DNA of 17,501 bases from Pseudomonas sp. (GCF_030147005.1 NZ_JASLAW010000035.1:1-17501), one strand, 5' to 3'; positions 1-8,822 are shown, counted from the stretch's first letter. The notes: generated by a model not told the origin, from the sequence alone. Translations and numbers: made by a program.

Positions 1-308
1 AGGACCTGCAGGACAGTGGCCTGCTCAGCGAAGCCGAAGCCCGGGTGCATCCACGGGCCAACATCGTTACCCGTGCCATCGGGGTCGAGGCGCAACTGAA
101 TCTGGCGATGGTCGAGCTGCTGCTGGTGCCCGGCGACAGCTACTTGCTGTGCAGCGACGGCCTGACCAAGACCGTCGAGGACGATGAAATCCGTGAAGTC
201 CTGAACCACGATGATCCCGGCGAGATCGCCAGTAGCCTGGTGTCCCTGGGCCTGATGCGTGGCGCGCCGGACAACATCACCGTGGTTGTCGTGAAGGTGC
301 CGTCATGA
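1..308 (+). CDS. pppA: PppA, PP2C-family Ser/Thr phosphatase of T6SS (3' part only)
   Basis: This is the C-terminal part of a PP2C-type protein phosphatase; the 5' end lies before the window, and the first full codon starts at position 3. The visible residues include the PP2C motif LLCSDGLT (about 147-170), with its metal-binding Asp, and the terminal GAPDNITVVVVKV motif with the last metal-binding Asp before the stop. In P. aeruginosa, PppA is cytoplasmic and removes the phosphate that PpkA places on the FHA protein Fha1, which turns the T6SS off. The stop codon overlaps the ppkA start as ATGA (305-308), so kinase and phosphatase are translationally coupled. The identification rests on the PP2C signatures and the gene order pppA-ppkA-tagTSRQ. 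Confidence 0.9.
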   Translation, partial: DLQDSGLLSEAEARVHPRANIVTRAIGVEAQLNLAMVELLLVPGDSYLLCSDGLTKTVEDDEIREVLNHDDPGEIASSLVSLGLMRGAPDNITVVVVKVPS

Positions 309-3277
309 GCTTGACCTTGAACATTGTCATCCCTGGCTACGACATCGAAGGGCCGATCGGTGAAGGCGCGATGGCCAGCGTCTACCTGGCGACCCAGCGT
401 TCCCTGGAGCGCAAAGTGGCGCTGAAAGTCATGGCGGCGGCGTTGGCAGCCGACCCGACGTTCTGCGAGCGCTTCCTGCGCGAAGGCAAGACCCTGGCGC
501 GCCTGTCCCACCCGCACACGGTCACCATCCATGACATCGGCAACGTCGGTGAGCTGTATTACATGGCCATGGAATACCTGCCCAACGGTACGCTCAAAGA
601 GCGTATCGCCGCCGGATTGACCCCGGAGCAGGGCGTGACGCTGATCCGCCAGATCGCCTCGGCGCTCGGTTATGCCCATGCCCAAGGGCTGGTGCACCGC
701 GATGTGAAGCCGGCAAACATCCTGTTCCGCGCCGATGGCACGGCGGTGTTGTCGGATTTCGGCATCGCCAAGTCCCTGGACGACCGCACCCAATTCACCC
801 AGGCCGGTTTCGCCGTAGGCACGCCGAGCTACATGAGCCCGGAACAGGCGCGCGGCCAGGAAATCGACGGTCGCGCCGACCTGTATGCACTGGGCGTGGT
901 GCTTTACGAAATTCTGGTCGGCGAGTTGCCCTACCGCGGAACCGACGCGCTCTCCACCGCCCTGGCCCATCTGACTGAACCCTTGCCGGAGCTGCCGGTG
1001 CACCATGGCCGTTACCAGGGCGTGCTGCGCAAGCTGTTGGCCAAGGACCCGGCGGAGCGTTATCCGGATGCGGCGGCGTTGCTGCTGGCGCTGGATCAAC
1101 TGCCGATGGATTCGCCGGAAGCCACGTTGGTGCGGCCGCTGCCGATCCCGATGACTTTTGACCTGGCGGGCATCACGCCGGAGTCCATCGAAATACCCAC
1201 GGACAAGCCTCAACCGGTGCGTCAGCCGGCGGGGGCGTCGAGGCAACACAGCGAGCAGCGCCGTGGGCCGGTATTGGCGCTGGCGGCGGTTGCAGTGGCG
1301 GTTGCCCTGGCCATTGGTGGCGCCAGTTATTGGTGGTTGAGCGGCGCCGATGAACCGGTCAAACCGCCTGCTGCCGTGGTGCCTGAATCGGCGCCACCTG
1401 CGGCGGTCGCGGTGGCCGACGGTGGTCAGCGTCCGTTGCTGATGGCCGGCAAGAAGACCTTGTTCCAGCGCGTACTCAGCAAGCCCGGCGCCAAACTTTC
1501 CAGCGATGCGGGCAGTGCGCCGGACAAGGCCTTGCCGGCGTTTTCCGTGCTTTATGTGTACCAGCGCAAAGATCTCGACGGCAGCCCTTGGGTGCGTGTC
1601 GGCGCCGCTACCGATGGGCGCAGCGAGGGGTGGTTGCCGGCCGCGCAAGTCAGTGACTGGAAGCAGAGCCTGGTGCTCAAATTCACCGAGCGCTCAGGCC
1701 GCGCGCCGGTGATGTTCCTGCGCCAGTCCGGTGAGGTGGAAAAGCTGCTGGCCGATCCTGCGGCGGCGAAAAGTGCGTTGAGCAAGGCGCAGGCCAACCG
1801 CGAAGATAATCAGCAAGTCCTGGCCCTGGAACCCACGGCCAGCGCGGTGCCGCAAAACCAGTTCTACTTGTTGCCGATCTTTGATTCCAAGGAAAGCTTC
1901 GACGAAAACGGCCAGCCGGTGCAGTTGCTTAATGTCGCGTCCATCGACCCTGGCAGCAGCGCAGCCGCCAAGGCGGCGGCTCCCGCGATCAGCGCCCATG
2001 CCGATGCCTTCCGTACCGCTGTGGTGCTGGTGGTTGACACCACCGTGTCGATGCAGCCCTACATCGACCAAGTGCGCGATGTGGTGCACGAACTGCAAAC
2101 CCGTATCGCCGAGCGCGGGGAGTTGGACAGCGTCAGCTTCGGCTTGGTGGGCTTTCGCAACAGCATCAAGAAAACCCCCGGCCTGGAATACGTGGCCAAG
2201 ACCCTGATCACTCTCGACCAGGGCCGCGATCCGCAGCGCTTCCTGGACATGGCGCGGCAGGTCAAAGCCTCGACGGTGTCCAGCCACTCGTTCAACGAAG
2301 ACGCGTTTGCCGGGGTGATGCAGGCGGTGGACGGCATGGATTGGTCCGGCTACGGCGGGCGCATCATCCTGCTGGTCTCCGATGCCGGTGCGCTGCGCAA
2401 GAATGACCCGTTCGCCGCCACTCAGATGAACGAAGCCGAAGTGCGCCAGGCGGCGCTGGGTAAGCAGATCAAGATCTACGCGTTGCATCTGCGCACCGAT
2501 GCCGGCAAGAAAACCCATGCCGGCGCGGAGAGCCAGTATCGCGTCCTTACCGCCGACGCCAATCCACAGATCGGCGACTTGTACACGCCGGTGCCGGGAG
2601 GCGACGTGCGCAAGCTGGGCGAGCGCGTCGATGAGATCGGCACGGTGTTCGCCAACCTTGTGCATCAGGTGCGCAGCAACACGCCGCAGCCGGTGCCGTT
2701 GCTCAGTGGCGCGCCAAGTCTGGCAGACAAATCCGCAGCGGTCGGTTATGCGATGCACATGGACTTCCTTGGCCGCAAAACCGCGAGCCAGGCACCGCAA
2801 CTGGTCAGCGCCTGGACCGCCGACCGCGACCTGACCAACCCGGCGTTGCCGGCGTTCCAGGTGTGCGTGATGCTGACCAAGCTGCAACTGAACGACCTGC
2901 AACAGTCGCTGAAACTAATCGTTGATGCGGCGCGCAAAACCCAAAGCTCGCCCAAGGACTTTTTCCAGGAAATCGCCAGCGCCTCGGCCTATATGAGCCG
3001 TGACCCGCAAGCCCTGCGCAAGGGTGGCAACCTGGCCGACGGCGGCCTGTTGGGCGAATATCTTGAGGGCCTGCCGTATCGCAGCAAATCGCTGAACATG
3101 ACCCAGGATTTATGGTTGTCGTTGAGCGTGGCCGAACAGGAAGATTTTATCGACGAGCTGGATTCGAAAATCCGCCTCTACGAAACCTTCCACAATGACC
3201 TGGCCAACTGGGTGCGTTTCGGCGATGCCGAGCCGGGCGACGCGTTGTACCGCGTGCCGTTGTCGACGTTGCCGTGA
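305..3277 (+). CDS. ppkA: PpkA, transmembrane Ser/Thr kinase with vWA domain (T6SS)
   Basis: This 990-residue receptor kinase starts the T6SS threonine phosphorylation pathway; its P. aeruginosa counterpart phosphorylates Fha1. The cytoplasmic kinase domain covers roughly residues 11-265. It has a glycine loop (GEGAMASV), the ATP-binding Lys in VALKV (K41), the catalytic loop HRDVKPANIL (D133, K135, N138), DFG at 151-153 and the GTPSYMSPEQA activation segment, so it should be active. A hydrophobic stretch at about 321-345 is the single membrane span. The periplasmic part has an SH3-like stretch (about 412-460) and a von Willebrand A domain from about 570, with the metal-site motif DTTVS (D578, T580, S582). 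The gene overlaps pppA by 4 bp and tagT by 1 bp. The periplasmic domains are the likely receiver for the TagQRST signal, which is inference from the family. Confidence 0.95.
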   Translation: MSLTLNIVIPGYDIEGPIGEGAMASVYLATQRSLERKVALKVMAAALAADPTFCERFLREGKTLARLSHPHTVTIHDIGNVGELYYMAMEYLPNGTLKERIAAGLTPEQGVTLIRQIASALGYAHAQGLVHRDVKPANILFRADGTAVLSDFGIAKSLDDRTQFTQAGFAVGTPSYMSPEQARGQEIDGRADLYALGVVLYEILVGELPYRGTDALSTALAHLTEPLPELPVHHGRYQGVLRKLLAKDPAERYPDAAALLLALDQLPMDSPEATLVRPLPIPMTFDLAGITPESIEIPTDKPQPVRQPAGASRQHSEQRRGPVLALAAVAVAVALAIGGASYWWLSGADEPVKPPAAVVPESAPPAAVAVADGGQRPLLMAGKKTLFQRVLSKPGAKLSSDAGSAPDKALPAFSVLYVYQRKDLDGSPWVRVGAATDGRSEGWLPAAQVSDWKQSLVLKFTERSGRAPVMFLRQSGEVEKLLADPAAAKSALSKAQANREDNQQVLALEPTASAVPQNQFYLLPIFDSKESFDENGQPVQLLNVASIDPGSSAAAKAAAPAISAHADAFRTAVVLVVDTTVSMQPYIDQVRDVVHELQTRIAERGELDSVSFGLVGFRNSIKKTPGLEYVAKTLITLDQGRDPQRFLDMARQVKASTVSSHSFNEDAFAGVMQAVDGMDWSGYGGRIILLVSDAGALRKNDPFAATQMNEAEVRQAALGKQIKIYALHLRTDAGKKTHAGAESQYRVLTADANPQIGDLYTPVPGGDVRKLGERVDEIGTVFANLVHQVRSNTPQPVPLLSGAPSLADKSAAVGYAMHMDFLGRKTASQAPQLVSAWTADRDLTNPALPAFQVCVMLTKLQLNDLQQSLKLIVDAARKTQSSPKDFFQEIASASAYMSRDPQALRKGGNLADGGLLGEYLEGLPYRSKSLNMTQDLWLSLSVAEQEDFIDELDSKIRLYETFHNDLANWVRFGDAEPGDALYRVPLSTLP

Positions 3278-3981
3278 TGCTGAGCCTGAACGCGGTGCAC
3301 AAGAGCCGGGGCGTCGGCAGCCAGCGCTATAGCCTGGTGATTCCGGCGCTGCACCTGCGCGCGGGTGAGCAACTGGCGATTGTCGGGCCCAGCGGCTGCG
3401 GCAAGAGCACCTTGCTGGATATGCTGGCGCTGGTGTTGGCGCCGGATCGGATCGGGCAGTTTGAGTTCAACCAGATCGACATGGGTGAATTGTGGCGCGC
3501 AGACCGACAAACCGCTTTGGCCCAATTGCGCCGACGGCATTTGGGCTATGTGCTGCAAACCGGCGGGCTGCTGGAGTTCCTTGATGTGCGCGGCAATATA
3601 GCCTTGTCCCGGCAGTTGTTGGGTCTAAAGGACGACGGCAGCGTGGCGCGCCTGGCCGAGCAGTTGGAAATTGCCGACCAGTTGGAAAAGCGCCCGGCAG
3701 CGCTGTCGGTGGGCCAGCGCCAACGCGTGAGCTGTGCCCGTGCCTTGGCCCATGCACCGCAGCTGGTGCTGGCCGATGAACCGACGGCTTCCCTCGACCC
3801 GCTCAACGCCGAGCGCGTGATGCAGGCGCTGCTGGCCCAGGCCCGTGAACACCGCGCCGCCTGTGTGATCGCCACGCATGATGAGCCGCTGGCACGCGCC
3901 AGTGGCTTGCAGGTGCGCCACATCGGTTGCCGTCGCGATGCTGACGGCGGTGTCACGGCGACCCTCGGGGAGGCCTGCTGA
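3277..3981 (+). CDS. tagT: TagT, ABC transporter ATPase of the T6SS signalling module
   Basis: This 234-residue ABC ATPase shows Walker A GPSGCGKST, a Q-loop region (VLQTGG), the signature LSVGQRQR, Walker B LVLADEP with the catalytic Glu, the D-loop ASLD and the H-loop in IATHDE. The size and motifs fit the LolD/MacB-like ATPases that pair with FtsX-like permeases. In P. aeruginosa, TagT with TagS forms an inner-membrane complex needed to activate PpkA; no transported substrate is established. The ATG at 3277 overlaps the ppkA stop as TGATG, the same coupling seen at the tagT-tagS junction, so it is preferred over the GTG at 3274. All catalytic motifs are intact. Confidence 0.93.
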   Translation: MLSLNAVHKSRGVGSQRYSLVIPALHLRAGEQLAIVGPSGCGKSTLLDMLALVLAPDRIGQFEFNQIDMGELWRADRQTALAQLRRRHLGYVLQTGGLLEFLDVRGNIALSRQLLGLKDDGSVARLAEQLEIADQLEKRPAALSVGQRQRVSCARALAHAPQLVLADEPTASLDPLNAERVMQALLAQAREHRAACVIATHDEPLARASGLQVRHIGCRRDADGGVTATLGEAC

Positions 3982-5165
3982 TGCGTATCGGCCTGGTCGC
4001 ATCGCTCGCCTGGCAGGACTACCGCAACGACGCGTGGCTGTCGGCCTGCTCGGTGCTCGCGCTGGTGGCGGTCATCGCGCCGTTGCTGGTGTTATTTGGC
4101 CTGAAATTTGGACTGGTTAGCAGTTTGACCCAACGCTTGGAGACCGACCCTGCTACCCGTGAAATTATTCCGTTGGGCGGCGGTCGATTCAGCAGCGCCT
4201 TTGTCGAGCAGCTCGGCCAACGTAACGATGTGGCGTTTGCCATACCGCGCACGCGGCAGATAGCGGCGACGGCGCAGGTCGGGACCCTGGTATTGGAAAT
4301 GCTGCCGACCGCGTCGGGCGATCCGCTGCTGGTCGGCTTGCCGATGCCCAAGGGCCTGGACCAGATCGTGCTGAGCCATACCGCCGCCGAGAAGCTCGCG
4401 GCGCGGCCCGGCGACTGGCTGGAGACCCGCTTTGCGCGGCAACTGGCAGGGCGCGTCGAGGCCCAGCGCACGCGGGTGCAGGTGCAGGCGGTATTGCCGT
4501 TGCAAGCCTTCGCCCGTGACGGGCTGTTTGCTGACTTGGCGTTGCTGGAGGCGGTGGAAGATTATCGCGATGGTCGTGCAGTGCCGGCGCTGGCGTGGAG
4601 TGGTGATGCGGCGGGTGTGGACGAGCAGCGGGTGTATCCGGCGTTTCGCTTGTATGCGCGCGGGCTCTACGATGTGGAACCGCTGCGCCTGTATTTCGCC
4701 GAGCAGAATTTGCTGGTGTCGACCCAGGCAAACACCATCGCCCAGGTGCAGTCGTTGAGTCGCAACCTGTCGATCGTATTCTGGATCATCTGCGGGTTGG
4801 CCTTGGGCGGTGCGTTTGCAGCGACTTTCGCCGGTGCGTTGGCTGCGGTGGCGCGCAAGCGCCGGGAGTTGTCGGTGTTGCGCCTGTTGGGATTTTCCAC
4901 CGCCGCGCTGTTGCTGTTCGTGGTGATGCAGGCGCTTTACAGTGCGAGTTTTGCCGCCGTACTCAGCGCCGGGTTGTATGGCCTGGCCGAAGCGGGTTTG
5001 AATCGATTATTCGTGCAGGTGCCGGGCGAATACGCCAGCCATCTGTTGGCGCGTCACTACGGCCTGGCCCTGGTTGCCGTGCTCGGCGTCAGCGCCGTGG
5101 CGGCGGCGTGTGGGGGGTGGCGAGTGGCGCGTATCCAGGCTTCTGAAGGAATCAGAGATGTTTAA
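3981..5165 (+). CDS. tagS: TagS, ABC transporter permease (FtsX/LolCE-like) of T6SS signalling
   Basis: This 394-residue permease has the FtsX/LolC/MacB layout: one N-terminal membrane span (about 21-43), a large periplasmic domain (about 50-260), and three spans in the C-terminal third (near 262-290, 302-335 and 358-381). The cytoplasmic loop VARKRRELSVLRLLGFS, between spans 2 and 3, is typical of this class and probably contacts TagT. The start overlaps the tagT stop (TGATG), and the end overlaps the tagR start by 8 bp. With TagT it forms the inner-membrane half of the TagQRST sensor that feeds PpkA. The function is assigned from order and topology; the periplasmic domain itself is poorly conserved across species. 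Confidence 0.9.
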   Translation: MRIGLVASLAWQDYRNDAWLSACSVLALVAVIAPLLVLFGLKFGLVSSLTQRLETDPATREIIPLGGGRFSSAFVEQLGQRNDVAFAIPRTRQIAATAQVGTLVLEMLPTASGDPLLVGLPMPKGLDQIVLSHTAAEKLAARPGDWLETRFARQLAGRVEAQRTRVQVQAVLPLQAFARDGLFADLALLEAVEDYRDGRAVPALAWSGDAAGVDEQRVYPAFRLYARGLYDVEPLRLYFAEQNLLVSTQANTIAQVQSLSRNLSIVFWIICGLALGGAFAATFAGALAAVARKRRELSVLRLLGFSTAALLLFVVMQALYSASFAAVLSAGLYGLAEAGLNRLFVQVPGEYASHLLARHYGLALVAVLGVSAVAAACGGWRVARIQASEGIRDV

Positions 5166-6870
5166 GTTATTGGGCGCCTGTGTGGCGCTGAGCCTGGCCT
5201 CGCTGGCCTGGGCCGATGAGGCAAGCGACAAGCTCGACAACCCCAAGCCGTTGCCGGACGACGTGAGCCTGCCGCTGCCGTGCGAAGGCCATATGGTGTT
5301 CCGCTACGCGTACGTGTTGGCCCAGGGCACGCTGGACGACCGAGAGGTGAGCCTCGGCTATCCCTTTGCCGAAGGCGAGGCGGGCTACCAGCAGTCGTTT
5401 ATCTCAGGTTACCGGCGCGACTTCATCAATGGCCAGTTCACACTCAAGGATCTGCCCAAAGACTGGAACACCGTCATCGCACCGCTGATGCCGAAGACCG
5501 ACGCTAAAACCCCGCTCAAGCCTATGCTGTATTTCATCGGCAAGTACGAAGTGACCGCCCGCCAGTACGCCCAGGTGATGGCCCAGGCGCAATCCCTGGC
5601 CGGCGGCGAGCCGGCCCCGGCCTGTGACGCGCCCACCGGCATGGCCGCGCGCCTGCCGAAAGTGAAACTGTCGCGCTTTGAGGCTGAGCGTTTTTCGGCG
5701 GTGTACAGCGCCTGGCTGATGAAATACCACCGCGACTTGCTGCCGGTGAGCGGCCGCGGCGCCTCGGCCGAAGACGGCGGCCTGGGCTTTGTGCGACTGC
5801 CCACCGAAGTGGAATGGGAATTCGCCGCGCGCGGTGGCCAGGCGGTGAGTCGCCAGGACTTGGAAGGGCGCCTGTTTCCACGCCGTGTCGAGGGCAGCGA
5901 AAGCGACGGGCCACTGGGCGACTACGCCGTGTTCAACCAGGTCGCCGGTGGCACGGGGCAGGCTGCGCGGCTGATGCCCATCGGCACCAAGCTGCCTAAT
6001 CCGATCGGTATGTTCGACGTGATCGGCAACGCCGCGGAAATGGTTCAGGAATCCTTCCAGCTGGTGCACGCCGGGCGCCGTCAGGGCACCTATGGCGGCT
6101 TCGTGGTCAAGGGCGGCAATTACCTGGAGGGCGAAGGCACGTTATTCACCGGCATGCGCCGCGAGTACCCGCTGTTCGCAGCCGATGGCACCGAGCAAAG
6201 CAACGAGACCACCGGGTTTCGCGTGGCGATCGGCGCGCTGTCGGCGCCGCGCTCGCGCTACAAGGAGCTGTTTGCACAGTGGCAGAAAGAAGGCCGCCTG
6301 GCTTCGCTGACCGACGCCATCGATGACGCCCAGGACCCGACCAAGCGCCTGGACAGCATCATCGCCGCCAGTGTCGACCCCAAGCTGCAAGCCGAACTGG
6401 GGCTGGTCAATGAGGAGCTCAAGCGCAATGTTTCGCTGATCGCCCAGCAGCGCGAAGAAGCGGCGGGCAACCTGATCCAGTCTGCTGCATTGGTGGCCGA
6501 GACTATCAGCAACTACAACATCCGCCTGGCCAACCTACAGAAAAGTCGCCAGCAGGCCGTGGATAACAAGGACACGGCTAGCGCGCAGCTGTTCGACATG
6601 GCCATCGCCAATGGGCGCAGCGCGCTGGACGGCGCGGTGGCGATCTACATCGATAACCTGGCCACCGGCACGCGCTACACCGATGCGGTGATCCAGGCCC
6701 AGTTTCAACGGATCAAGGAAGAGTTGGATCGCAAGCCGGTGCTCGGCAAGAGCCTGGTGACGCGCGCGACACTGTTCGTTCGCCATGTCGGCAACTACCG
6801 CAAGCAACAGCGGGCCGACCCGGCAACGATCTTGAAGGAATTGCTCGCAGCGAGCGGTCAGCGGTCTTGA
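5158..6870 (+). CDS. tagR: TagR, periplasmic FGE-sulfatase-like activator of PpkA
   Basis: This 570-residue exported protein begins with a clear signal peptide (MFKLLGACVALSLASLAWA, cleavage likely after A19). The start at 5158 has a GAAGGA ribosome site and overlaps the tagS stop, so the upstream extension of the open frame is rejected. A formylglycine-generating-enzyme-like (C-type-lectin-like) fold runs from about 120 to 360, with RLPTEVEWEFAARGG near 214, DVIGNAAEMVQ near 288, VVKGGNY near 317 and TGFRVAIG near 352. No Cys occurs in this domain, so it lacks the active-site cysteines of FGE enzymes and is probably a binding protein. The C-terminal third (about 380-570) looks largely helical. 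In P. aeruginosa, TagR acts upstream of PpkA and is held at the outer membrane by TagQ. Confidence 0.93.
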   Translation: MFKLLGACVALSLASLAWADEASDKLDNPKPLPDDVSLPLPCEGHMVFRYAYVLAQGTLDDREVSLGYPFAEGEAGYQQSFISGYRRDFINGQFTLKDLPKDWNTVIAPLMPKTDAKTPLKPMLYFIGKYEVTARQYAQVMAQAQSLAGGEPAPACDAPTGMAARLPKVKLSRFEAERFSAVYSAWLMKYHRDLLPVSGRGASAEDGGLGFVRLPTEVEWEFAARGGQAVSRQDLEGRLFPRRVEGSESDGPLGDYAVFNQVAGGTGQAARLMPIGTKLPNPIGMFDVIGNAAEMVQESFQLVHAGRRQGTYGGFVVKGGNYLEGEGTLFTGMRREYPLFAADGTEQSNETTGFRVAIGALSAPRSRYKELFAQWQKEGRLASLTDAIDDAQDPTKRLDSIIAASVDPKLQAELGLVNEELKRNVSLIAQQREEAAGNLIQSAALVAETISNYNIRLANLQKSRQQAVDNKDTASAQLFDMAIANGRSALDGAVAIYIDNLATGTRYTDAVIQAQFQRIKEELDRKPVLGKSLVTRATLFVRHVGNYRKQQRADPATILKELLAASGQRS

Positions 6871-6954
6871 TCGTTGGCTGTCTAGCGAGCTTGGAAGGGA
6901 CTCAGGCGGCGGTGGGCCGTGCTGGGCATGTCAAACTTAATAGAGATCACACCT

Positions 6955-7878
6955 ATGCTTTTTTCCCGTAAGTCGGTTTCCAAGCGTCACCTGCTGCTGA
7001 TCGCGGCTGGTTTCAGCACCGTGTTGACCGGTTGTGCTACGTCGCCTTCGTCCAAGGTTGCGTCGAGCACCAAAGTTGAGTACTACCCGAACTGCTACGA
7101 GCCGGTGCAGCACCTGCGCGCTACCGATTCGAACATGACCAAATCCGTGGTGACCGGCGCCGCTATCGGCGCGGCCGGCGGTGCATTGCTGGGCGCCATC
7201 ACCGGCGACAAGGAAAAGCGCGGCCGTAACGCCGCTATCGGCGCAGCGGGCGGTGCCCTGGCGGGTGGCGCGGCGGGCTATTACACCGAGCGTCAAAAGC
7301 AGATCGCCGATGACAACCAGCGCATCGCTTCTTACTCCACCGACTTCAACAAAAGCGCCTCCGACATCGACCGTAGCACCGCGTATGCCAAGGCGTCGCA
7401 ACAGTGCTACCAGAGCGCATTCACCAAGCTGGTGGCAGACCGCAAGGCCAAGGCCGTCAACGACACTGAAGGCCGCAAGCGCCTGGCGGAAATCGTTTCG
7501 GGCCTGAAGGAATCCAATGACTTGATCGTTGCGGTCAACGGCAAAGCCAGCGAAGACCTGAACAACTACACCCAGGCCTACGAGAAAGACCTGCAACAGG
7601 TTGGCGTGCAACGCAAAGACGTGATGACCGTGGCGACCGCCGATACCACCCCTGTGGTGGCGCCGGCCAAAGGCAAGAAAACAGTCAAGCCGGCTAAGAA
7701 GCCAGTGCTCCCGACTGTGCCGAAAGAAGCGGTAACCACCGAGAAGAGCATCCAGACCGTTCAGGCCAAGCAGGCTGAAAGCAAACAGGTCGCCAGTGCA
7801 GGCAAAACCCAGATCGAAGGCACTTGCCGCGATCCAAACCTGGCCGACTGGGCACCGGTACCTTGCCCTAACGTTTAA
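6955..7878 (+). CDS. tagQ: TagQ, outer-membrane lipoprotein with glycine zipper
   Basis: This 307-residue lipoprotein has a basic N-terminus, a hydrophobic core and the lipobox LTGC, so the mature protein starts at a lipidated Cys (about residue 28). Residues about 65-105 carry two glycine-zipper repeats (AIGAAGGALLGAITGD and AIGAAGGALAGGAAGY), a type of segment that can associate with membranes. After this comes a helical region, then a Lys/Pro/Ala-rich linker (about 225-245) and a tail with two Cys. In P. aeruginosa, TagQ is an outer-membrane lipoprotein that localises TagR. The ATG at 6955 gives a standard lipoprotein signal; an in-frame ATG at 6928 and the open-frame start at 6919 would add an unneeded polar leader. 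The gene follows tagR after 84 bp and precedes a strong terminator. Confidence 0.9.
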   Translation: MLFSRKSVSKRHLLLIAAGFSTVLTGCATSPSSKVASSTKVEYYPNCYEPVQHLRATDSNMTKSVVTGAAIGAAGGALLGAITGDKEKRGRNAAIGAAGGALAGGAAGYYTERQKQIADDNQRIASYSTDFNKSASDIDRSTAYAKASQQCYQSAFTKLVADRKAKAVNDTEGRKRLAEIVSGLKESNDLIVAVNGKASEDLNNYTQAYEKDLQQVGVQRKDVMTVATADTTPVVAPAKGKKTVKPAKKPVLPTVPKEAVTTEKSIQTVQAKQAESKQVASAGKTQIEGTCRDPNLADWAPVPCPNV

Positions 7879-7901
7879 GTAACATGTTGCTATAAGCGTT
7901 A

Positions 7902-7944
7902 AACGCCAGCCGATCTCCCGCTAAAGCGCGAGATCGGTGGCGTT
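7902..7944 (+). terminator. Rho-independent terminator after tagQ
   Basis: A long hairpin lies 23 bp after the tagQ stop. AACGCCAGCCGATCTC pairs with GAGATCGGTGGCGTT with one bulged base around a short CGCTAAAGCG centre, and TCTGTTT follows. It would end the pppA-ppkA-tagTSRQ transcript and separate it from the next gene. Confidence 0.8.
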
Positions 7945-8002
7945 CTGTTTGCAAATCGTTACACTGCTGCGGCCACTCAATAATTACACCGAGGCCGTGT
8001 GC

Positions 8003-8383
8003 ATGAAATTTCGTTTTCTTCTGTGGGTGCTGGGCCTGATGATGGGCAAAGCCAGCCGCACCAATCCCGCCTTTCAGCAGCAGCTAGGTGACAAAGACCT
8101 GGCCTTCCAACTGCAGACCCTCGACGGCAAGGTTGCCCGTCACTTCATCGTCAAAGACCAGCGCATCACCAGCCGCTCGGGCGTGCACCCGGCGCCGGCG
8201 TTTGCGATTGCCTTCAAGGATGCCGCCTACGGTTTTGCCACGATGCAGGCGAAGAACAAGCAACTGGCGTTCATGACCGGAATTCAGGACAAGTCGATCC
8301 AGATCAAGGGCAACCCGGCGCTGGTAATCTGGTTCCAGGGGTTGACCAAGTACTTGAAGCCGAAGAAAAAGAAGAAGGCTTGA
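8003..8383 (+). CDS. Small SCP2 sterol-binding-like protein
   Basis: This 126-residue protein has a hydrophobic N-terminus (FRFLLWVLGLMM), a middle part that resembles the SCP2 lipid-binding fold (FQLQTLDGKVARHFIVKDQ, then FAIAFKDAAYGFATM, then IQIKGNPALVIWFQGL) and a lysine tail (KPKKKKKA). The ATG at 8003 has GAGG eight bases upstream and is preferred over the longer open frame from 7937, which would run through the foot of the tagQ terminator. It sits alone between the T6SS operon and the convergent HDOD gene. The role is unknown; lipid binding is inferred from fold resemblance only. Its last codons recur in a second, diverged copy at 9352-9389. Confidence 0.75.
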   Translation: MKFRFLLWVLGLMMGKASRTNPAFQQQLGDKDLAFQLQTLDGKVARHFIVKDQRITSRSGVHPAPAFAIAFKDAAYGFATMQAKNKQLAFMTGIQDKSIQIKGNPALVIWFQGLTKYLKPKKKKKA

Positions 8384-8542
8384 ACGGTTCCGGCAGGGAT
8401 ACCGAGGTGAATTCATCGCAGGCAAGCCAGCTTCCATAGTTAACCGAGTTCCAGGTTTGGAATGCAATCAACTGTGGGAGCGGGCTTACCCGCGAATGCG
8501 ACTTAACAGACTGGCATTTATTCCTGGCTGAACGGGGAAGCC
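8346..8542. repeat. Left copy of a diverged direct repeat (gene end + intergenic + gene end)
   Basis: This segment matches 9352-9542. The first part (8351-8374, the Lys-rich codons of the SCP2-like gene) matches 9357-9380 at 23 of 24 bases, and GAATTCATCGCAGGCAAGC is shared exactly. The centre has diverged. The right part matches again through CCTGGCTGAAC (8523-8533 against 9523-9533), which in the right copy encodes the C-terminal FSQ of the HDOD protein. Here the same strand reads as a ghost SPFSQE-stop. The copy thus contains the real SCP2-like 3' end, a REP-like palindrome (GCGGGCTTACCCGC, 8480-8493) and a relic HDOD 3' end. Confidence 0.8.
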
Positions 8543-8603
8543 TGTTCACACAAAGCCCTATATTGTCCGAGTGAGCATAACTCAGACACTTCAATACTAT
8601 TAG

Positions 8604-8822
8604 CTCTATGCCGGCTCTACGCCTCCGACAGTTGACGAGCTTTTTTCCGTGGTTACGCACAAATTTAACTCTGTTCCCCACTGCAAGTATAAAACCCCCG
8701 ACGGCCCAACTGAACGCCGCACTTCCATCGTCAGGTTTAATTGTTACTATGCTGATTGTTACGGGAGAGGATGGAGTTGTGTTTCCTACTTTCGTAACGA
8801 TTGCCGTGTCGCGTTTGCGTGA
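8604..8822 (+). pseudogene. Start-less reading frame, possible C-terminal gene fragment
   Basis: After a TAG at 8601 a frame of 72 codons is open to TGA at 8820 with no ATG; the only candidate is a GTG at 8649. The product has a natural composition, is rich in Cys, Tyr and charged residues, and ends in FNCYYADCYGRGWSCVSYF followed by RNDCRVAFA. It contains five Cys. A 75-codon frame overlaps it in another phase and looks less protein-like. It may be the remnant of a gene cut by the left breakpoint at about 8543. I do not recognise the family, and it may be noncoding. Confidence 0.25.

Noticed and set aside
140..1648. A 502-codon open frame on the - strand
   Set aside because: It is antisense to ppkA, Arg/His/Gln-rich, has no motifs, and is a typical GC-rich shadow frame.
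8400..8500. Possible CRISPR or tandem repeat array
   Set aside because: The repeated words are parts of REP-like palindromes and of the two-copy direct repeat; there are no regularly spaced repeats.
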